NCBI GenBank assembly: GCA_948567375.1
Contig: OX419755.1
Location: 56,797,001-56,861,000 of the forward strand
Origin: Lunularia cruciata
Taxonomy: Eukaryota; Streptophyta; Marchantiopsida; Lunulariales; Lunulariaceae
Direction: 5' to 3'
Length of the DNA: 64,000 bases
A program made the translations under genes and the position numbers. Shown here in pieces: positions 1 to 13,569 of the stretch. How positions within the stretch are numbered: the stretch's first letter is position 1; each line of letters starts with the position of its first letter. The notes below the pieces were generated by a model, which saw nothing but the letters and a program-made list of their open reading frames with translations, had not been told where the DNA came from and made no database searches.

Positions 1-3000
1 GCATGTTTTACTCCTCCTCTCACAATGGTTCTTCAAGAGTATTAATTATGTCCTTGATATTTCTGACACCTTAGCTAGTTCACTCCTTATGTGTTGTAGA
101 TTGCAAATACACAACTAACAACAGGGCTCAATAGCAACTTGCCTCTTGATCTTTGCCTACCATAGGGCATATCATATACTTGGAAGCAATAGCTATTTGG
201 AGTTAGAGCAACCTAATTACCACTAAGGGAAGGAGAGATTGTTGCACTTTGGAGTTTGTGTGTGACTTCTTATATGAGTTGTGCTTCTTTATTTTATGAT
301 ATTGATAGTGATGTATGTTGTGTTCATATGGACATTATTAGGAGTTTGGTCCTCTTTAGGTAGTCAGAAATTTCCAAGTCTAAAGTATCACAAGATTTGA
401 TAAAAAAAAATTGTTTTTATGTTCCCAAAGCTTAATTGCTAATTGGTCCATCTTCTAATATTTGTACTTCTTCTCCTCTAGTGGACCTATAACTAATGCT
501 GTTTTATCTTGTCTTGGTTAGTTTACCTTGATTTTCTACATCCATTATTGCCACAACTAATTCTAACCCTTGTTGATCTTCTAGAGCTCCTTTGCCTTGG
601 TTTCTTTGGAGTTGGTTTGTAAGGATACAACTTCCTTAGTCACTTCTTCCAACATGTGAGGTCAATTGTTGCACTCTACTCCTTCTTGTTTGCAAATTCT
701 CGGGCTAGACTCTCCATTTGGACAACAATCTCTTTCTTGTATTTGGTGCATTTTTTTTAGGATGACTATTCTTATTTTGGTAGTCTTTAATTCTCCCCAA
801 ATGCTAACAACTCTTCATCTCACATCTTGAGGTCCCTTTGTACCCTTGTTATTTTTGCTTGTGCTCAAGCCAAAGAGCTCTTAGCTTCCAAATATCATCT
901 TTGTATTTGGCCTTATCTGCAATGAGGGAAGTGTTTTGGAACTTCACTTTGTTGTTCTTATGGATTAGTGCATTGACCTTCCTACATTCATCTTTGTACA
1001 GATTCCGGTTCTTCTTCACATCTTCCTTCTACTTGTCTTGCTTCACCTTCATAGAGTAAAAATTCTTATGCAATATTTTTACAAGGGAAGTGTATTTGGA
1101 GACATCTATATAAGCCTCAAAATATTGAGACATGAAAATATTTCATTACATGCACTAAATTCACTAATTTGTATCATTGAAATTTATGTCAATAAGTCAA
1201 AGTTAAATTTTTTGTTTAAGTGAGCTATGGTAGAAGTGAGCAATAAAGTTATGATGGAAGTCCTCCTCAAGCATGTCAAAGGCGCATAGAATATTTGTTT
1301 CTCTCCTTTTTTACTATATTCTTGGAGAACTTGGTGGTTTCATTGTCAATGTGAATGGATATGTTGTAGCCATGAAATCAAGTGGTGCACAAAATTTGGT
1401 TGCCAGATTTATGCAATATAGTTTTATAAACTATTTAGTTAACAATAAATTCTCCTTGCAGGAAAAAAACAACATATGAACATCCACATTTTAGATATAA
1501 AATCTTGTAATTATGGCATTTCTACTTAATTGTTATCCAAAAAAGACATGAAAATACTCCAAAGCTTGACATGGATTAACTTGGAGGAACTTGGAAAAGA
1601 GAGAAAAGATGTGAGAATTCCTTTTATTATGCAAAGCCAAAATAACTATAGAATGGGTTATTAAACAAGCAGATTTTTAAGTTTTGGGTAGATAAAATGA
1701 ACTGCAGTATCTACGCTAAGTTTGCTTCTCTAGTATAATTACAGTATACAAAAACAACATCTGATTGCTATACAACAAAGAACAAATTAAATATCCATCA
1801 ACTTTGAAATACTTTTAAGTCTTGCTAGCAACTTGGGATGCAATAAAATGCCAAACATCAGGGACTGTTGCGTCCAGCTCTGTATAGATTCAACAACCCA
1901 TCAATACTAGTCAAAGACAAAGAGTTGCGGTGGAAGACTTGATTGTATAAGTTCATCTACCGGATATGCAAAGGAGTACCGACTGCCCTGTCTAAACAAA
2001 CAGGGGTCTGCATTAACCAGATCTATACATTTATGCATTTACATTACAGAAAATTTACAATGTATATTTGTATGAAAATGTTAAACATAAAAGCAATATA
2101 TATTGGGTAGAACTAAGAATGATGTTAAATTCATTGTTTGTCACCAATCTAGATTAGAAATATCGTGTATTGTTATCGACTGTATATACCTCCTCTAAAT
2201 TTTGTCATGTTTCTGTGCACCATGTTTATAGCGTAACACTCATTTATTCTAAAATTTTGTTGTAGAGCGTTAATAGTTCTTATAAAATATTATGGATATC
2301 TCAAGTCAATAGTTTTCTATATCTTAGTCAATACAGTTTTTCTTACCAGAATATTTAATTAATGAGGGAGTTATGGAAAGGAAAGATCAATATTTTAAAA
2401 AGCTTTATGCTTAAACAATGTTGAACTTGAACAACTTTTCAAATCTTTAGCTGATTTCACTCAAGTATCTTTGCTTTTATAGCATTTGGATATTCATGGC
2501 AAATGCTCTACATGTGTATCGCTTGCCTAAGGGTTGGTTGGTTAACTAAACATTACATCTGGCTAGCCATTAAATTATCTGGTTAGCCGTGGTTTGAGCT
2601 AGTCTAGATCATATTACTACGGCAAACATGTAGCCTGATTGAAACACAAAGATACCCATAGAATTGCAAATGTGTTATTGCAAGTGTAGATGTTAGACAA
2701 AGGACAGTATAGAGACCTAACAATGTACGCATTTTTCAGCATTGGTCAAGAAACCAAATAGAATACCCTAAAGGAAAAAGAAAGAGTAAAAAAGCACCAA
2801 GAAGTGGAAATGGAGAATCTGGGTTGGAGGTCCAAGCCCAAAGGACCCAAAAGCCAAGGGGAAACAACAGACAAGATCTACATGGAAAAATAAATAGAGT
2901 AAACTACTTCTAAACTATATAGTATAGGTCCTCCAAAGGTACTTCTGGTAGCTGAGGACATAAGAGATTATACAAATCAAGAGCTCCTCTTGTTGCTGCA

Positions 3001-6000
3001 CATTGGTGAAGATCCAATGCTTGTCATTATTGTAAGGTGACAAATACTTGTTGTCAAAAGCAAAAGGTGAGCATGGTTGGTAAGATAGCTAATGCTCTTC
3101 TCCTTTATAGGAAAATTTGTGCTGCATCACTAAAAAGACCATCAAAGGGGTGATAGAGATGACCAAAAAGCTTCACATTCAATAAGACAAAGGTGTTAGA
3201 GGCAACTTGTGGTTTGTAGTGGTACTCCTTTTGCTTGGAAGCAATTGTCACTATAGCTCTTGCAAGTGTGCATGCTCTTACCAAAGACTTTTGTCAGAGG
3301 AAGACACACTCTAACAAAAGTCTTTGGCTAGAGCATTGCCACATCCAACAAGGTATGTTAGCCATCCTTGAATGAGACTATATCTGCATTCACAATCCAA
3401 GGAAGAGGTTATGGTCCAACCATATCTCAATCTAAACATAAGTGCAAGTTTATTATAAGATCTGAGCTATTGTGTCTTGGAGTGCATTGTGAACTTTGGT
3501 AAGCTCTCCACCTATTACATAAGTTAAAATGTAGATACCTTGTGTGTCATATATAGAACTGCATGTGTATTGGTCTAATAGTCCAAAAAAATTTGGATGT
3601 GCTAATGGCAATTGTAAGCAGAGGATCATGGTAAACTACTCCAAATGAAACAAAAGTGTTGAATCAAAGGAGAGGTGTAAAGCCAATCATTAGATATTTT
3701 TTCTCCATAGGTGAGAATCCTAGCTCTATCAATAATAGGCACCTTACTCAGGATGCTAATAAGGATGTTAGTGTGCATACACTCACTTAAATCTGTATGG
3801 TTTTGCCTATAGTCTAGGCCACATATTGGGCTAATGTTATGCATGAGGGTCTTGGCAATAGATCACAAGCTAACCAAAGATAAGACTAGAATACATATGG
3901 GCGTACTTGACAATCATGTCAATAGAAAAGGTCAACTCTTGTGTAAGAACCTATATGCCAATAAGGAAGCCACTAGTGCCTATGCTCCAAGATAAGCTAT
4001 TGATGCAATTGCATCTTGCAAAATGAGCCCATAGCTTTGCATGGCTATGAGAAGAGCTATATATAGCATATGCCACTTGTATGATGACTATGATAGTATG
4101 CATGGCCCTAGTAGAGTGGCAAAGGTATGGTGCATGGTGCTATCAAAGGCTTGTAGATATCAAGAGTACCTCTATGGGAAGGTACATATGGGCTAGATAG
4201 AAGAGTCTAGGGACATAACATTGCATAAGGATGGAATAGGCAACTTAGTTATTCCCCAAGCAAAGAAGGAGATGAGCTTAGGCTACAACCTAGACTAAGT
4301 TGTTAGAATAACTACACTGCAAAAGTCCTAGGAAGAATTCAAAATCCTCAAACCCCCTATTGCAAATTGGAATCCTAGTGAGAAGTCTCTAAGGGAATAA
4401 AGATTATACATGGATTCCACACCTTGCATTTACAAGTTTGGACTTGTTAACCCAAGGCCTCTAGGCTGAGAGTAAAAGCTTGCATGGTTCAAACTACAAC
4501 ATCTAAAGGGCCTATGATATGTGTATCATTTGGGGTGACAAATATAAGGGAAGAGCAATTACAACCTCTCAAAAAGTTATGTAGTGTGCTCTCAAGAGAT
4601 CTCATTGGCATGTGCACTCAATAGATGCTAAATTTGTGAATTCTCATATGCCCATATGGTGGCTATATAGCAAACTTGTTTCAAAAAAAAAGTGTGCAAA
4701 AATGGATTGAAGAGTGGATATGATTCCTTGACAAACAAAGAGCCCAAAACAAAGTTGGACAAGAAATGATATTGAAAGCATCCACTTGGATTACCACCCA
4801 ATCAAGATGGTGTTGGGAGAAAATTTTCAACTAGGAATTTGAGAGAGCAATGCAAATTCAAATTTGGCTATGAGATAGAGTCAAAATCATTTATCAATCT
4901 AGACAAGAAAAGCAAGCATAGAAATTATGCCAAACTTCATGTAGTTTGGCTTTTTACTGCCTACGTCTAGAGCTGCACGAGATTTTATTCTTTTTGCTCT
5001 TGAATTGTCAATCAAGAGTCATAAAACAAGAACTGTCAAAGTCACTTCAGACTGCAAACTTTGCACATATTTATACACTTGCACTTGGAAGCTCTTATCT
5101 AGTTCTAGAATATGTGGTGCAAATTGATCTTGTATCTAAAAACTAGATTGTCAAGTACCAATTATTACACATCAACTCACTTAGTTCCATAAGTGGGGGC
5201 CATGCAAGTATCCTTCCCGTAGGTCCTGTGGTCTTGGAGCCTCTTTGCAAGTCCAATGCCCATAATATCAATTTTCCCACAGCCATGCACATAGGTCCCT
5301 AAGCCATGCCCATAATCTCATAGCCTGCTTATAGCTCTTGCAATGGAACATGTTGTTCCCTCAAGACACATTTGTCTTGAACTTCAAGTGAGCATTATTT
5401 ATTTCCTAAAGCTCTATTTTTTATGATCTTGAAGTCTATGGAAAGCCCTTGAGAAGATGCTTCCAATGAAATAAGTCACACCTTATTTGCATCTATGTTC
5501 ACAAGGATATATATCTCAATGTGAACTATCTTTTTGTTAACTCCCATAAATGAAATCCTATGATTGGAAGATCTATCTCTTACTTACACTTCTACACTCC
5601 CTTAGAATATCTGCCCCATATTGACTCTTCATTGTTCATGTAGAAGATCTTTCCCATATTGACTCTTTTATATCCTGTAGAGTATTTCAATGATTAATTG
5701 GACTCCACACTTAATAGATGGATGTCCAAGGAAGCTCTTATGCCCACAATGATTGTCTTGCAATCCATCAAAAGTAGCCACTATCTACTGATTGGGAGAT
5801 CAGAACAATGAAAAGGATCAAATTGTTAACATATAGTGCATGTGACTAAACATAAGAAAACATCTCTAATGGCTATGAGGTATACACCAATTGTCTCTTT
5901 TGATAGAGTAAGGAGATGAGATGTACCAAATAGACAAGCAACACCAAAGAGCATTAGACCCAAGGCAATGCACTGGTAAGATACAAAGAGAATGGAGGAA

Positions 6001-9000
6001 CCAAAAGCTATCATGTAAGGAGAGAGACAAGCATATAAATGGTCAAAAAACTTTCCCAAAGTCTCCCTACCAAAAAATGTAGAGAATGGAGTAAAGCATG
6101 AGCAAAGAACGATTTCTTCCGTTGTAGTTCCTCATCTAGATGGTAATCATGGACAAAGGAAGGAAGGAAGGTCATATGATGGCTATAGATGGAGAGTGTG
6201 TAGTGCCTATAAGGTATTGGTGGAGAAGAGTGCATGTCACGAGTGTGATAGAGCTTGGATTGCTTGTTGAAAATCATCCACCTAACCTAACATCAAGGAA
6301 TGACAAAGGAGATGGTGTTCTATTGTATGGCATGAGGACTTCATGATCCATTTGGCTATTGCATGGACTTAAATGGTTTACTCTTCCTATAAAGTGAGCC
6401 AATCTCCTCACAGAAATAGGTGAATCTAGGAAGATTTTGTCCATTGACCTAATGCACCTCCATGTGCTTGGAGGAGAAAGGTCCATTATGGAAAAGGGGC
6501 TAAGAAGGTCCAAGTGGAGACATCTCTCTCATAGTGATCGTCCAAGATAACTTGGGAAAGTAAGAAGAACATGGAGCCTACTTGATGTTATTGGGGCATA
6601 AAAATCCTTGTGTAAATATAGTGTTGTGGCAGATCTAGAAGGAAAGCTTGAATGGGATCTAGAGAGTATAACCAAGAGTATGAGTTTGGTGGTGTTTGAA
6701 AAGAGAGGATAAGAGTGTGAAGAGTGTTTGGGAGGCAAATAGGGATAAGGCTCCTATTACACTAGGAATCATCAAGCTTACACTCAATGTTGTGCTAGAC
6801 CAATCCCTACTCATGGACAATCTATCCAAGATTGGGTGGGTCTCTAATGGGATAGATGTGAAAAAGGCACCAAGAGAGAGATCTGACTATTTGGTGGTGG
6901 TGGGACTACAAAGCTAGGAAGACTGCAAAGATGGATGCTATACCTACATTGGCCATAACATCATACCAAGAAGCACATTGCTATATGATACCTCTAAAAC
7001 ACCTAGATTTCACCTAAAGAGCACTGATTTTGTTGCAACTTCCCTTTATCTTGTGCCAAGATCTCTCATTTCATCCCGCATGCTCCAAATGCCCCGCCAA
7101 CTATTTCTTGGATGCTAATTCTGCCAAGCCCTATATGGCACTTGGACCATAGTACTACTACTAAGGTATTGTAAAAATCCACCCCATGCTTTTCCCCTGC
7201 GTTGGATCACCCCAATCCTCCCAAACCCCCCTCATGAAACCACTTTCTATCAAAAAGAAGGAAGAGTTTCACACACTCAATTTTTCTCCCCACTTCAACT
7301 TTTACTCACATGTTCCAAAATCCCATGCCCTAATTTCTCCAAGGTAGATGTGCAAATGAGAAAAAGACTATTAAGTTCTTGTTTATCAATCCAATTAATT
7401 ATAGAAGCACATCAAAATCCCAATATTGAATAAGCTCTAACACTAGGTCACAAGAATCTTGATTTCTTTAGTTTTGCATCTATATTTTTTGAAAGACCTA
7501 TTGTTCATCTTAACCCTATCCTTTTCAAAATTCTTGATTACATGCTTTCTTGTCAAATCCTCCCACATGCTTAATATTTCACACTTCAAGTTAATTTAGA
7601 TGCTAATTACACTACACGCTTGCTCAAGTACCCATTGATTCCACATTTGCTATAGTTGCTAAAGGCATATTCCTACCTTAATGCTTGCTTGATTGCTCCT
7701 TGATTGCTCTCTTGTCAGTTCAAGGATAGTTAGGTGTTGACAAGTTGTTGGAAACTTTTTTACTCCCATAATGCAATACCAAATAATGATTTTCATGGTG
7801 ATAAAGGATAATTATATGCTGCAAAGTATTGGAAACTATTTTACTCCCCTTATGCAATGACAAATGATGATGGTTGTGGTGTTTGATTGTCAATGAAAAT
7901 CAAAATCTCAAATCCACCATTTTCTTTGGATGAACGTGATGGGTCATTGTTAAGACTCATCTCTTTCTAATCCAATCAATGTGTAATTATTAAATGTGGA
8001 GCTAGTACAAAAATAAACTTAATCCAAGTGATAATCTATTATGGTAATCAAATGTTGGCCTATTCCTAGTTTGATGTATGATTCTTGAATTAGCCATGGC
8101 TCAAACCAACTTGCAAGCTCTCAAATTCTATGAATTGGCTAGCCATTTGGTCAAATTAACCAATTTTGTTATTTTTAGTTGGTTATTTACCAAGGTTTAT
8201 AGCTCAACGTGGTTTTCACATGGGCTTGCACTCCTAAATTGTGGGATTTGAAGTCCAAAACCCCAAAAACCTTGCAAATGGATCTTTTTAACATCCTACA
8301 AATAACAAGTAGGTTAATTGTAATAAATGTTGCATAAACTAGGTTCATGAAGTCAACTATGTTAAATCTCTTATATATATTGCATAACTTCTTACCTTGT
8401 AAATTATTAGTCAGCCCGCTACCTTGCAAATTACACTTTTAGTTCAGCTATAGTTTGTTGTGTGCTTTGTGCTCCATTCAGCCCATGACCCTTGGAACTT
8501 TTTGCCACAAAATTTCCATTTTATGTTCTTTGTGCTTGTTGTTTAGCATGCAGAAGTCAAAAGTCTTTATTTGATCAATCACATTCTATGATTTTATACT
8601 TGTCATTCAACTAATTGTTATCATTGCAGTTTTAGTTGTCTTATAATTTGCACCATTGTTATTGTTTGTCATTCAACCCTCTACTCTTGAAATTTAAATT
8701 AATTACATAACATTAAAATTACATTTTGTAATTCTTGCCTTGTAAATTAAATTTTGTTTGTTCTCTTGCCGGGCCTATTGAAATATTTTCTGGTTCACAT
8801 CAAGTTCTCATTACCAGGCTACTACCAAATGAGAAGTGGATTTTGGATTCCATTGATTTTCCCCAAGAGTTAAATTTTTTTTTGTTGTATACAATTACAT
8901 AATTTTTATGTTTATGGTTTTTTACAATTGAATTTGTTTTCTAGCGTATCAACATTTTGTCAATGTCACAACACGTTCTTATTATGATTCTAGATTCCAC

Positions 9001-9540
9001 TGATTTTTGTCATGAGTTCAATTTTCTATGTTGTATATAGGCTATCAAATGTATACTCTTTAGATTTTTTATATCTATTGTAAATTTGTTTGTTCTTTAG
9101 CTCATGGTCTCATTATGATGCTACCAATAATAATTTTTATATTACTTATCTGGTTGATGGTATACTATAGTATACCAAATCCAGTTTTTTTTAGAGTTTA
9201 TTTCTTTTGTATAGCTGATAGTTATAGAGACATCAACTCAATTCTCTCTTTTGCTTAGGTTCCAAGAGCTAATCTCTATCTTTGTTGTCTACCAAAGAAA
9301 GTGTGTGTCAGTTTGGTCCATTATATCCCACTCTTGCTTCAACTTGACTTTCTTATTGCAAGAGTGCTCTTCTTTTTATCTTTACATTCATTATGCGTAA
9401 GGGTTCAACTACTAGAATTATTTACCTTTGGATTCAATCACTTATGGTCTAAAGGTAACTACACAAGATCCAAAATCATCTTGTGTGGTGAGTGCATTGG
9501 AGTAATTGGAGGAAAGAGATGTAGAACAATCAATGTCAAA
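1..9540. other. AT-rich decayed intergenic DNA, no supported gene
   Basis: No open reading frame here is longer than about 90 codons, and none shows a family motif I recognise. CpG is rare and TG/CA is abundant, as in the decayed retroelements further right, so this is probably very old repeat sequence. A purine run followed by TGTTG near 228-245 resembles a copia polypurine tract and LTR start, but no copia protein could be read beside it. One stretch (2730-3260) is related to 34650-35150 and is listed separately. Confidence 0.5.
2730..3260 (-). repeat. Dispersed repeat, copy 1 (related to 34650-35150)
   Basis: This stretch aligns by eye, with gaps, to 34805-35150. Shared blocks include the run around 'aactatat.gta.aggtc.tccaa.ggta', the block 'ggtgaagatcc.atgcttg' and 'tgtagtggtactc'. 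Both copies lie in the same orientation. On the minus strand both can be read as broken coding-like sequence, but I cannot assign the family. It is probably an old transposon. The strand given is that of the coding-like reading and is uncertain. Confidence 0.4.
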
Positions 9541-11420
9541 TACTTCTGAACATTAAGAGGAGATGGATATAATTGCTATTTATGCTCAAGTAATGCAAAT
9601 AATTGGACAAAATACCATAAGCTTGAAACAAAGGAGTAGAAAAGGCAATTCTTCAAGAGTGCACTAGTTCTTTGTGTGAATAGCTTAAAAGCTCATGTTG
9701 AAACCAAGAATCCTATTTGCATTCTCATTAATGCACCAATTGTTGAGGTGGTAGTTGGAGAGTTGTTATTCCATCCCGATGATGTTGAAATTGTGACTTG
9801 TGAATGTGCAATGTTCAAGAAATTGGAGCATCCATTTCCAAGAAATATTAAAGTTGGTCAACATAATATGTATGAAGTCTTCATCAAGACTCATCAGTGC
9901 TTTGACTTGTGCATCAACTTTGTTGGATATGGTACATCCTTTTCCATGTTTGATGGATTGTACTCAACCAGAGTCTAGAATGCCAATATGTGAAGGTTGT
10001 AATGATGTTATTGCTTCCTATTATACTTGTTTCATATGTGAAAATTCTCTTTAGATTAAATGTAATACAAGAAGTGTGGGCTTTCTTCATTGCTTTAGAT
10101 GGCTCAACCCATCAAGGCATGTCTTACTTGGATGTTTGGGTATATTTTGAGTGGAAAGTTGTACTGCTCAATTTTATTTAATGAAATTTCTACAATTTGA
10201 TCAACATATTTGTGAATTCTCAAAGTGCTCAAGCAATTCCTTGATGTTATCATTTAGACCCATGGAGAAAGAAATGTATTCCTTTGTCAATAGATTAGTC
10301 AAGGAGTATGATTGGAAGAGTTCAAGGCCTTGTAATACGTATCTGGTGTGGCTTGCACTAGTTGGATATAGTTATGCAACATGCTTTCAAGCTGGCTTTG
10401 GAAGATCAATTTTATTCAACTTTGATTGCTCTAATTGCTCACTTATGCCATCAAGCCCACTTGATTACCAAGATGGAAATAACATGACCAAAGTTTGTTG
10501 ATGTTTGTTGGATTCAATGTACTCAACAAGGTGGTTGGTTGACAATTGAAATTGTGTGCATCAGCATTGACTGAGAAGGGTGCACAAACTAGCCCTTGTA
10601 TAGGTTTGCACCAAATATGTGCACCAAATAAGGTTTTGTGGGTCTTTCTCCATGCACTCAGAATTTACTTTTAGCATTTGCATTTAAGTAAAGGTAGCTT
10701 TATCTCATTTTAGGGCTTTAATATGATTGTTACTCAATAGAGAAATAAAATTCAAGGTTTATTTGATACATATTGTCAAATTTTTGGAATGCATGGACCT
10801 CCATCAAATGATCAGATTGATAGCATTACAATATTGTAACCAACAAAGAAGTTTTGAAAATTTATCATTACTCACACAAGATCTTGGCTTGGTGTGGCTT
10901 TGGGTTGTGGATGGTATTTATGGTTTGATGAGTTTCTTTGGGAATCTTTTTGTTGAGATGGCTGATGGAATTTCCTAGATCATTTGCAAGTAGGGGTCAT
11001 CAAACTTGGATAGTGATGAACTTCCTCCAATATTGCTACAGGATCTTGCTTGCATTGACTTGAGAAATTTTTTGAAAGTCCTTCACATTTATTGTGATTA
11101 TTTATTACCACATTCCCAAGATGAAGGTGTTGAGCTTATCAACTTGCAATTATCCAACTTCCTCCATGCTATTCAAAAAGAACTATACTTTAGAGAAACC
11201 ATGGTGAATGATATGTATGCTTCAAAAGGTTTCAAAAGAGTGGGGGGCACAAATGCAAGGTCAATTTCCATTGCTTCAAAATTTGTGTGGAGGTCTTGAT
11301 TCTGCATAATTTAACATAACAACCATTGAATCTGATTTTTCTATCATTGGATGGGGGAAGAATGATAGTAGAGTTGATCTTGTGGATTCCTCACATAAAG
11401 GAATATTGTACTATAAGTGA
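9541..11420 (+). pseudogene. hAT-like transposase remnant
   Basis: A series of short plus-strand reading frames in different phases (9676-9978, 10151-10501, 11006-11299 and beyond) appears to be one broken protein. The best support is at the end, about 11235-11400. One frame there reads FPLLQNLCGGL, a gap, then TTIESDFSIIGWGKND and SHKGIL. This resembles the C-terminal region of plant hAT-type transposases ('...CGGLATVFPNTATVESDFS..KWEK...L...SLEGIL', known from the family). The part just upstream (11006-11200, ELPPILLQDL...) resembles the linker before that domain. Several stops and frameshifts make it non-functional. No terminal inverted repeats or target duplication were found. Other transposase types remain possible. 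Confidence 0.4.
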
Positions 11421-11628
11421 TATAAAACTTTATTGAAGTTATATTGTGACATTTATATACATTAAATACTCTATTTTGATTATAGTATCAATCATTACTT
11501 AAACGTTGTTACTATTTAATTTAGAGCTATTATGATAGCAGTGGCATTAAGGTTGAGAATCATTTGGAAATCTGATTTTTTATTTCTATCACAAAATTTT
11601 ATTTCTATCATAGTTTTTTGTTCTAAAC

Positions 11629-11935
11629 TGACTGCTAGATTGTTTTATACTTGGTTACTTATGTATGTACTCTTCATCTTGCATTGAATCAATTGGGAAT
11701 CAAATAGTTTGCTCTGTTTGCCTATACTGATAGATTGTTGGCGTGTTTTTTACTTTGTTACTTTGTTCTCTACTCTTCATATTGCAATAGAATCAAGAAT
11801 TGATAGAGAGCTTTGTTGTTTGCCAAGACTTACTAATTGACTGCTAGTGTGTTTGATACTTGGTTGCTTTTATCTGTGCTCTTTGTCTTGCAATAGAATG
11901 AGCAATAACTTTGTTAGTTGCTGTAGTTCTCAAGG
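11629..11935. repeat. Degenerate tandem repeat, three units of about 97-112 bp
   Basis: The block 'gactgctag.ttgtt...acttggtta...ctcttc.tcttgca' recurs starting near 11630, 11726 and 11839. The units have diverged and are AT-rich. They lie directly after the hAT-like remnant and may be subterminal repeats of that element, which is an inference. Confidence 0.5.
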
Positions 11936-12140
11936 TATAACAAGGTATAACACTTCATGTCAAAGAGTAGAAATTTGAATGTTTTTTTAAATTTCTACCA
12001 TATCATTTATGTCTAGCTATCATGAGCACTTGTGCCTAATGTATTTTCTCCAAATATAATAGGGAGCATGAGAATTAACTCTATCTGATGATGTAATTGC
12101 TCTAGGTATAATAATATTAAAAAGTTGTAGTACGTACATC

Positions 12141-12240
12141 CATCAGCACATTAGCTAATAGTTAGTAGATAGCTGCTAAACACAATTATTACCCATCAGC
12201 ATATTAGTTAGTAGTTAGTAGATAGTTGCTAAATATATTA
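12141..12240. repeat. 53-bp tandem duplication
   Basis: The block beginning catcagca.attag.taatagttagtagatag recurs with a 53-bp period (starts 12141 and 12194). The second copy is slightly shortened. Confidence 0.7.
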
Positions 12241-12295
12241 TTCCGGTAATCTTGTGTAGTTACAAGCATGTGTTTCTATACTGAAACCAAAGGAA

Positions 12296-12478
12296 AAGAT
12301 AAAGAATCCCAGCTAACCCGCAAATACAAAAATCATTTGCAATTTCTACTATGAAATGAAAGGTTAAGACAAAAAGAATCCCACCTAACTTAAAAATATT
12401 TGCAAATACCAAAAGTGTTTCCAATTTCTACCATGAAATGGAAGGTAAAGACAAAAAAAATCCCATCTAACCTGCAAA
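12296..12478. repeat. Tandem repeat, three units of about 72-82 bp
   Basis: Three diverged units share 'aagacaaaaagaatcccacctaac', 'gcaaata' and 'caatttctaccatgaaatg'. Anchors are the tccca blocks at 12307, 12379 and 12461. Confidence 0.65.
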
Positions 12479-12717
12479 TAATGCAAATTGAATTCAAATA
12501 AGCTATGTGCAATATATGCAATTAAGGAGGTATGCTAGCAATGGCAATGGCTTAGCAAACTATAATGCTAAACCGAAGATGACTTAACCATACCAGAAAT
12601 TTTTCACCTATATTTAGTGATATCCAAGTTAGCCTAAAGACATAATAATACCCTTTTAGCTTGATGTTGCATGTGAATCCTATTTGGTATCTATTTTCTT
12701 GAATTCAATTCCAATTT

Positions 12718-13412
12718 TAGATATGACACTGTATCCTTTTGGAGGAAAAAGGATAGCTACCCATGATGATATTAAGGACATAGTGTTTGCTATGGCACGA
12801 GAGAGTGGATACTTGGCTTGGAGAGAGCGTTCATATGCTTTGCAAATGACACATGTTAGAGCATACTTATACTTGGTTCAAGATGATCAGGTTATGGTAG
12901 CAAATGTTGTGGTTACAGACTCCATGCATGATATAATTTTGGAGGGAGTGATTACCCATCCTCCTAAATGGGCATCAAGTGCAACAACAACTCACAAGGT
13001 CTCCACATATAGGGGCATGTAGCAAGGTCGCCTCTTTGTTCCTTTAGCCTTGGAGTTATATGGAGCAATGGACACAGTGCTTGACACATTTGTCAAGGAG
13101 TGCAAAAGAGCTTATCATGTTAGGTGCTAGGAGGTACCACTCTTCCTCTCATACTTTGTAGCATATTTTAAATAGTGTGTGTCTATTGCTCTATAGAGGG
13201 CAGTGGCCGGTGCAATCCACAAGAGAGCAATCACACTAGGTGATGCTTCTTTATATACTCCAATTGTTTGTAGACTGTATGACTTAGGTGCATTAAGACA
13301 GATTTCTCATATCAATTCTATTGGAGCTTAGCCCCTTTTTACCTATGTGGTCTCACCCTTGTATGGCTTGATGAGGTCTTCCCATCCATTGTCTTTTATA
13401 CACGGTCACCCT
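12718..13412 (+). pseudogene. 5'-truncated RLE-LINE copy (endonuclease and 3' UTR)
   Basis: This fragment matches 57645-58350 of the long LINE copy. Translation from about 12722 gives a shortened knuckle region, then GGKRIATHDDIKDIVFAMA and the endonuclease core up to a stop at 13020. The second acidic position of the D-x12-D pattern has become N (VANVVVTDS) and the first D is Y. A 3' UTR follows with the family blocks 'cttaggtgcat', 'ggagcttagcccc' and 'ggtcttcccatcc'. At the knuckle-endonuclease junction this copy keeps a reading frame that the long copy has lost. The start inside the knuckle is typical of 5'-truncated LINE insertion. CpG sites seen in the long copy are mostly TG or CA here. 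Confidence 0.85.
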
Positions 13413-13498
13413 TTTCTCATTACATATATATAGTCCTAAAACTAAAATAAATAAAATCACAAAACTAATTATAAATATGTGATATAGAAAACATAAAA

Positions 13499-13524
13499 GG
13501 AAGTAGGAAGTAGGAAGTAGGAAG
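13499..13524. repeat. Short (aagtagg)n microsatellite
   Basis: Three and a half perfect copies of a 7-bp unit lie between the 3' end of one LINE fragment and the 5' UTR of the next. Nothing else is recognisable from 13412 to 13570. Confidence 0.8.
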
Positions 13525-13569
13525 CTTAAGGACTGCAACAATGGTGGTCATCATGTTCTTATTGGTGTT

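Noticed and set aside
228-245. Possible copia polypurine tract and LTR start (ggaaggagaga then TGTTG)
   Set aside because: Neither an RNase H end upstream nor a matching second LTR could be found, so the match is too short to call.
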